A DNA stretch of 64,000 bases from Botrytis cinerea B05.10 (lineage: Eukaryota > Ascomycota > Leotiomycetes > Helotiales > Sclerotiniaceae), in the NCBI RefSeq assembly GCF_000143535.2, contig NC_037317.1, forward strand, positions 2,108,001 through 2,172,000, written 5' to 3'. Position 1 is the first letter of the stretch; every line of letters begins with the position of its first letter. The notes beneath the pieces were generated by a model. That model was given only the letters and a program-made list of their open reading frames with translations, was not told where the DNA came from and searched no databases. Shown in pieces: positions 58,043 through 64,000 of this stretch. A program made the translations under genes and the position numbers.

Positions 58043-61000
58043 ATGTCGGCCCTCAAGAAGCGCCTCAGTAAATTGATTCCGGATCGCAAGGGCAAAAGCA
58101 ACGACAACAGCAACAATTCGAGCAACGAAAATGTTCCACAGCTTGCAGGTAGAGAAGGTGGGATTGAAGGTTCCTCTGGATCCAATGGACCTTTGTCGAA
58201 CACTCCTCAGATCAATGGTGCTCAAACACCGGAGCGATCAAACTCCCGAAGAGTAAGTCGGGAGATTCTTGAGCAGAACAAGGCGAGAAGAAGTATGGAC
58301 AAGGAACGTGCAAAGGCCGAGAATAAGAAGAAGCAATCTTTGGCAAGAATAGAAGACGAGAAGTTCTTGAAAGAAGGTCCGGCAGCTCTTACACAACTTT
58401 ATCGACCATATAGTATGATCCAAAGTAAACATTGGAGACATGAGGAGAGAGCTTTGTTCAAGAACATCAATTGGGCTGGTCAGTAGACATTTCCCTGCTG
58501 CATATCTTCATCTGCTAATGCTCGAATAGAAATGGATGGACAAATTATTAGTTTCAGAGCTCGAATGCATACTTTGCGAAGAATGTCTGCCAAGCTAGTA
58601 TTCATCGTTTTCCGTCAACAAACTATGACTATTCAAGGAGTTTTGCAAAGCTTCAAACCTGATGAAGAACAAAATGGTAAGTTCTATTGCGGAAAATGCT
58701 ATGAGGAATACATCTGATCCGATTTGTTTTGCAGAACATGGTACAATTTCCGAACAGATGGTTAGAACTGTCGAACATTACCCCGCCGAAACGATTGTCG
58801 TTGTCCATGCCAAAATTCGAAAATCCCTTCAAACTGTCAAGAATGCTACAGTTCATGATTACGAATTGCAGGTCTACGAAGTTCATAGGGTGGTTCCGTT
58901 GACCGAAAACGTGCCATTCACAGTCTACGATGCAGAAAATATCAACAGAGAAAAGGAAGTCGACATGGATGATGATTCTGGAGATGATTCGGTTGCAACA
59001 AGTCAGCCAATGTCACCAATTTCAACAGATACACCAAGAGGTCCTCCTTCTCGTGCTTCTACTGATCTTGCACGCAATGCTTTTGCAAAATTGGATGATA
59101 AGAATCTGGAGAGTAGAAGTAAGTTTTCTTCTCGAGCTTTATAAGATTTATAACTAATGTCAAAACAGCTTCCATGGATACATCCCATCACCAAAAACGA
59201 TCCCTCCCACAGAGAGTGAGATTGAACAACAGAATTATCGATTTGCGAACAACTCCAGCACAGGCAATTTTCCGTATTCAATCTGGCATTTGCAATCTCT
59301 TCCGATCATATCTCGATACTCAAGGCTTCATTGAGATCCATACACCAAAATTACAAGGAGGGGCTACTGAATCTGGTGCAACCGTTTTTGAGCTCAATTA
59401 TTTTGGAAGATCTGCTTTCTTGGCTCAATCCCCGCAATTGGCCAAGCAAATGTGTATCGCAGCTGATTTCGAGAGAGTTTATGAAATTGGTGCAGTCTTC
59501 CGTGCAGAAGATAGTAACACGCCACGTCATTTGACCGAATACACTGGACTGGATCTCGAGATGGCTTTGGAAGAACATTATCATGAGGCTTTGACTCTTA
59601 TCGATGGTATGTTCAAGAACCTTTGGAAAGGAATTTACGACCGATACCAAAAAGAAATTGATCTCATTGACCAATTTTATCCACATACCAAGGTCGAATG
59701 GTTGGACGAGACTCCAAGAATTCCATTCTCCGTTGGTGTCAAGATGTTGGTAGACTCGGGTTGGGTTGAAGAAGATGGAAGTATACCATCCGAAACCGAG
59801 GATCTCTCCACTCGAGCTGAAATTCGATTGGGTGCTTTGGTTAAGGAAAAGTATCACACTGATTACTATATCCTCGACAAATTCCCTGCTTCTGTTCGAC
59901 CCTTTTACACCATGCCTGATCCAGAAGATGATCGATTTACTAACTCTTTTGATATTTTCATGCGTGGTCAAGAAATTTTGACTGGTGGCCAACGTATTCA
60001 TGATGCTGAGTTTTTGGAAAAGCGCATGAAGCAAAAGGGTGTCAAGCCAGAAAGTATGTCTGAATATCTCGAAGGTTTCAGATGGGGAGCACCACCTCAT
60101 GCAGGTTGTGGTATCGGTCTTGAGCGTCTTACATACCTTTTCCTTAGTCTTGGCAATATTCGACTTGCATCTCTATTCCCAAGAGACCCCAAATCACTTC
60201 CAGCTGTCCCTCCTACTCTTGTTCTTCGTCACGAGGATGCATCAACACTCCACCCAACATGGGAGAAAGAAGGAAAGGAATTTACTCCCGAGTTGCTTCC
60301 ATCTTTGGAAAAGTTAATTGCCAATTATGGTGATGCGGCCAATACATCTTGGTTAGACAAGCGATATCATGTGTGGAGACATTCGACTACTGGCGCAGCA
60401 CAAGGTTATGTTATCCATAACTCATATGCCATTATCGTTGGAGAGCCTCTTTGCGACAAATCTCAAACACCAGCCATCGTTTCTGCCTTCCTCAACTACT
60501 TGAACACTGAACATAAGAATTTGAAGCCAATTTGGATGATTATCGGTTCTCGCATTGAAGAATATCTTGGTGAAAAATTCGGTTGGCGTACTTTGTCTCC
60601 AGCAGCCGAAGAACGTGCTGATCCTCGAAATAATCCCGCAGCTAAGGATAATGACTTGGCACGCAAAGTTCGACATGCTGAAAAGGAGGGCGTTAAACTT
60701 CAAACTCTTCCATTCAATGAACCTGTTCCAGATGACTTCAAAGAGAAGGTCAATGCACGAGTTCAAGATTGGCACAAAAATAGAAAGGGTACCCAGGTAC
60801 ATCTTACAGAAATTAGACCTTGGGTCGATGAGGCTCATCGTAAATACTTTTACGCTCAAGGTCCTGATGGAACTATTCACGCCATTAATGTTCTTCATCA
60901 ACTCAGTCCTGAAAATGGATACCAAGTTAAATTCTCTCTCGAATTTCCAGGTGCTCCATCTGGTACTGTGGAATCCCTTCTACTTTACTCAATGAAACAA

Positions 61001-61273
61001 TTGAGTGCAGCAGAGCCAGATGTCAAACGTATCACTTTTGGTACTGGTGCTCAACCACATATTGAAGGTGGAAGAAACTTGGGGAAACATAGAATTAAGG
61101 CATTGAAAAAGGCCTATGAGACAATCGTTAAGCAAGCAAGATTGTTGGGCAAGAGTGAGTTTAGAGAGAAGATGGGTACATGGAATGATGGAATTTACGT
61201 TGCGTATCCTAAGGGAGGTTTGGGTGCTGGTGGCATTAGAGCTTTAATGGGTTTCCTTGAGGAGGATGGTTAG
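58043..61273 (+). CDS. erdS: Aspartyl-tRNA synthetase-DUF2156 fusion (ergosteryl-3beta-O-L-aspartate synthase)
   Basis: Four exons (58043-58478, 58530-58676, 58735-59118, 59169-61273) join in frame to 1023 residues. A basic low-complexity start is followed by an anticodon-binding OB domain (ISFRARMHTLRRMSAKLVFIVFR). The class II synthetase core has motif 2 (FRAEDSNTPRHLTEYTGLDLEM region, residues 433-454) and motif 3 (GCGIGLERLTYLF...SLFPRDP, 635-662). From residue ~675 a DUF2156/GNAT-like transferase domain begins (LVLRHEDASTLHPTWEKEGKEF) and runs to the end. This architecture is that of fungal ErdS, which charges tRNA-Asp and transfers Asp to the 3-hydroxyl of ergosterol. It is distinct from the housekeeping AspRS, which lacks DUF2156. 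Confidence 0.93.
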
Positions 61274-61907
61274 ATTTCTTTCTCATGGAAAACTATGTGT
61301 GGATGCGATAGGTGTGAAGGGGGGAAAGCTTGTGTGTCTGAGACGAACTTATAATTCTTTAGCAGAAGAAAGTAATTTTGTGAAGTGCGTTGAATGACTG
61401 AGTTGGAAGATGGATGGATGGCATGGATGGATGGGAAAGATACCTACATTGCTTTTTTTGTTACCCATTGGGGTTATTTCCTCTGTTACCTTTCATTAAT
61501 TGTTTACTTTCGATTGAGTCGATAGTAACGAGTCGAAGGCAAATGTAAATAGAATATAACGGATACACTAATAGATGAACCAACCGTGTATTACAAAGTA
61601 AACAAAATTAGCTAAATCTCACTCAATCCCAATCCCAATCAACACTAATACCTACCCCTCCCTATCTTACCCGATCTCCCACAGACAAAGAACCCCGCAC
61701 ATCCTTGCGGAATTCAATATCGCACATAGCCTATCCAACAAAGGATCATAAAGAACCCCGCGACACTTTCTCGGTAATCTGAACGGATTCTGATTTTCGA
61801 TTTTTGGTATCGCCGAACTGGGGTGGGGTCGTCTATTATGTTGGTATGTTTATGTGTGTATACCCGCAAGATACCCGCAAGATACCCGCGCCAAGAATTC
61901 TAGGCTT

Positions 61908-61943
<36 letters not shown>

Positions 61944-62710
61944 AGAGGGATGTGTAAGCGTGTTGCATGTGTGGATGGATGTGTGTGTGGATGGATTGGT
62001 TGATTGGTTGATTGGTTTCGGAATGGGCTATTTTTTGTGTGTATGTGTGTGTATGTGAGGCATGAGAGGGTATGGGATGAGATGGGATGGGATGGGGTAA
62101 CTAAGTGATTATTCGATGTTTCATTTCGTTCTGTTGGTTGTTTTTTTTTTGTTTTCTTTTTCACGGGTAGGTTTGTTTGTTTGTTTGTATGTATGTATGT
62201 ATGTATGTATGTTGATTATGGGTTATGGGTTATGAGTTATGAATGGATGCATGCATGGATAAGATTGAGGTTTGTAGGGGTAGTGTTGTGATGGGGTTGT
62301 TTTGATTTGTTTTGATTTGTGTTGAATGTGTATTGAAGTCGGTATTGAGTATTATGTCTGGCTTGTGCTGATGCCGAGACAGGTGCCCGGGTTTGTCAGA
62401 TCGGGTCGGATGGGGAAGTTTTTCAATGCGGCGAGGGGAGGGGAGATGTAGAGTCTGGAAAGTCTGGAAAGTCTGGAAAGTGTATAAAGAGGGGAATGAG
62501 GAGATGAGATTTGTTTTCGGTATCTGAGATTATATTTCTTTGTTGGAACTTCGAAGGCAGTTAAGGTTACTTGCTTGTGTGTTTCTATATACATGTATAC
62601 ATACATCGATACCTACTCAAAACAAAATACACGACTAATCCTCGATTAGTTCGCATTTCAGATCTCCAAAATAGTCAATCAAAATCCAACATTTCATCAT
62701 CACAATAATC
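61274..62710. other. Intergenic region with many tandem repeats
   Basis: 3' UTR of the AspRS fusion, then no gene. It contains an 11-nt ATACCCGCAAG repeat (61860-61889), a G-rich GTGAGG array (61911-61946), GATTGGTT repeats (61991-62019), (GTTT)/(GTAT) runs (62170-62210), GGGTTAT repeats (62219-62239), TTTTGATTTG repeats (62299-62320) and AGTCTGGAA repeats (62452-62480). The last 150 bases lead into the oxidoreductase gene. Confidence 0.6.
61911..61946 (+). repeat. GTGAGG hexamer array with G-quadruplex pattern
   Basis: Six GTGAGG units give five GGG runs at exact 6-nt spacing with TGA loops, followed by a sixth GGG at 61947-61949. The regular G3-N3 pattern is the textbook form of an intramolecular G-quadruplex. 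It is about 640 bases after the AspRS-fusion stop codon. Confidence 0.65.
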
Positions 62711-63766
62711 ATGCCATCCAGCCCTCTCTCTCACCCTCTCCCCCAAACCATCAAAGCGCTCCTCCAACCCGATATCCACAGCCCCAAACTAATCCTCGCC
62801 ACGATTCCCACCCCCGTCGCCACTCCCGGAACCACCGAACATCTCATCCATGTACGCTCCACCTCTCCTTGCGCAGGCGAACTAACCTGGACCGCCAACA
62901 TCTCCGCCTACGCCTCTCTCCTCCCCACACTCTCCCCCTCCTCCGTAACTGCAAAACTGCAAATCCCCTGCTACGACCTCTCAGGAACCGTTGTTACCGC
63001 GCCTCCCAACTCGCCTTTTCCTCCCGGCACAGAAATATACACTCGTACTTCTTTCGCGCGATCGGGAAACGCACGCGCCTACACCATCGCGCTCACTTCC
63101 GAACTCGCCCGCAAACCGAGTAATCTCTCCTGGGAAGAAGCAGCCAGTGTACCACTGAGTGCATTTACGGCATGGCAGGCACTGTATTTACATGGCGGCA
63201 TGCGCTGCGTGTACGCGCTCGATGCGAAGATAGAGAATGAGGGGAGGACGGTGCTGATTAATGCGGCGTCTGGAGGGGTGGGTACGCTGCTAGTGCAGTT
63301 TGCGAAGGCGGGGGGGATCGGAGAGGTGATTGGGGTTTGTTCTGCGGGGAATGCGGAGATGGTTAGGGGGCTTGGGGCGGATGAAGTGCTGGATTATGGG
63401 AGGGAGGGGGTGGAGGCGTGGGGGAAGAGGACGCGGAGGAAGGTGGATCTGGTGGTGGATTTACTGGGAGGGGAGAGTCTAGCGCAGGCTTGGAAGGTGG
63501 TGAAGAAGGGGGGGAGGGTGGTTAGTATTAAGGAGGATCCGAACGCGAGGAAGCCGGCGGATGGGGTGGCGGATGATGTGGAGGGGAAGTTTTTTGTCAT
63601 GGAGCCCGAAGGTTGGCAATTGGAGGAAACTGCTAAGTTAATTGAGAAGGGCCAGGTGAAACCTACGGTTGATAGTGTGTGGCCATTGAGAGATTTTGAA
63701 AAGGCCTTTGCTATTGTTGAGGGAGGTCATGCACGAGGGAAAGTTATAATTAATGTTAGCGAGTGA
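62711..63766 (+). CDS. Medium-chain dehydrogenase/reductase (quinone oxidoreductase-like)
   Basis: Single exon, 351 residues. MDR-superfamily layout: an N-terminal GroES-like part (IKALLQPDIHSPKLI to YDLSGTVV), WEEAASVPLSAFTAWQALY at the domain junction, the nucleotide-binding fold INAASGGVGTLLVQFAKA, GADEVLDYGRE, and KGGRVVSIKED. The C-terminal VWPLRDFEKAFAIVEGGHARGKVII is typical of NADPH-dependent reticulon-4-interacting/zeta-crystallin-type enzymes. Zinc ligands of classic alcohol dehydrogenases are not evident. The substrate is unknown. The coding strand changes from C-rich to G-rich near the middle. Confidence 0.9.
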   Translation: MPSSPLSHPLPQTIKALLQPDIHSPKLILATIPTPVATPGTTEHLIHVRSTSPCAGELTWTANISAYASLLPTLSPSSVTAKLQIPCYDLSGTVVTAPPNSPFPPGTEIYTRTSFARSGNARAYTIALTSELARKPSNLSWEEAASVPLSAFTAWQALYLHGGMRCVYALDAKIENEGRTVLINAASGGVGTLLVQFAKAGGIGEVIGVCSAGNAEMVRGLGADEVLDYGREGVEAWGKRTRRKVDLVVDLLGGESLAQAWKVVKKGGRVVSIKEDPNARKPADGVADDVEGKFFVMEPEGWQLEETAKLIEKGQVKPTVDSVWPLRDFEKAFAIVEGGHARGKVIINVSE

Positions 63767-64000
63767 AGGGGGAGAGATGGATGAGAGCTCTCTGGGATTG
63801 GAAAGATATTTGGATTTGTATACGCATAGGGATAATACGGGAAATGTATTAGTTATTGCCACATTTCTATTTGAATATTAACTGGACACTCACCTCACGA
63901 TGTAAATCATCTGAAGAAGAAGAATAGATTATACAGCGAGGAGAAACATCAATACCTGATCAAATGCTCAATCATGAACCCAATACTTCGCTTCAGAGCT
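63767..64000. other. 3' end of window
   Basis: 3' flank of the oxidoreductase gene; no further feature is visible before the window ends. Confidence 0.4.

Noticed and set aside
1..64000. tRNA genes, rRNA, CRISPR arrays
   Set aside because: Scanning for GGTTCGAATCC-like B boxes, long ribosomal sequence and regular spaced repeats gave nothing convincing by eye; a tRNA scan would settle the first point.

Overview
The window looks like nuclear DNA of a filamentous ascomycete. Most genes are split by short introns (about 45-100 nt) with GTAAGT-type donors and CTAAC/CTGAC-like branch points. The gene set (Pot1, importin alpha, Sqt1, HET-domain remnant, F-box, cyanase, AspRS-DUF2156 fusion) is typical of Pezizomycotina. 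A Leotiomycete such as Botrytis or Sclerotinia is my best guess from general resemblance, not something I can prove. I see no tRNA, rRNA, CRISPR array or intact transposon.

Layout. 1-5.7 kb: a dienelactone-hydrolase-like gene and a small secreted-protein candidate. 5.7-9.9 kb: the WD40 ribosome-assembly factor Sqt1, convergent with an eight-exon peroxisomal 4-coumarate-CoA-ligase-like gene. 13-16.2 kb: a large AlkB-type 2OG-Fe(II) oxygenase with two Cys clusters and a PCNA-interaction motif. 16.2-21.6 kb: a gene desert containing one tiny gene, a 56-residue peptide made of five GPGRGC repeats with a perfect hairpin abutting its stop codon. 21.6-28 kb: cyanase, then a tandem SET-MYND pair whose first copy is decayed. 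28.3-40 kb: mostly lineage-specific genes (a dual-acylation candidate, a Trp-rich-tail protein, a small RVxF-motif protein, a Q/S-rich protein with a Cys motif, a proline-rich repeat protein) plus a Nudix hydrolase, an F-box protein and an ankyrin protein. 40-46 kb: gene-poor, with a HET-domain pseudogene. 46-51.6 kb: Pot1 and importin alpha, divergently transcribed. 51.6-53.4 kb: convergent spacer full of microsatellites. 53.4-61.3 kb: an HSL-type alpha/beta hydrolase and, divergently, an AspRS-DUF2156 fusion matching ergosteryl-aspartate synthase. 62.7-63.8 kb: a medium-chain oxidoreductase.

Functional links. The clearest possible functional pair is the AspRS-DUF2156 fusion (makes ergosteryl-aspartate from Asp-tRNA and ergosterol) with the nearby alpha/beta hydrolase, which could be the matching esterase. 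The AlkB-like protein and Pot1 both serve DNA maintenance but are not adjacent. The least explained object is the GPGRGC-repeat peptide gene: coding is supported by synonymous codon differences between its repeats, but I cannot name its function. Exon structures were derived by hand from splice signals and reading-frame continuity; all coding models assembled here are divisible by three.
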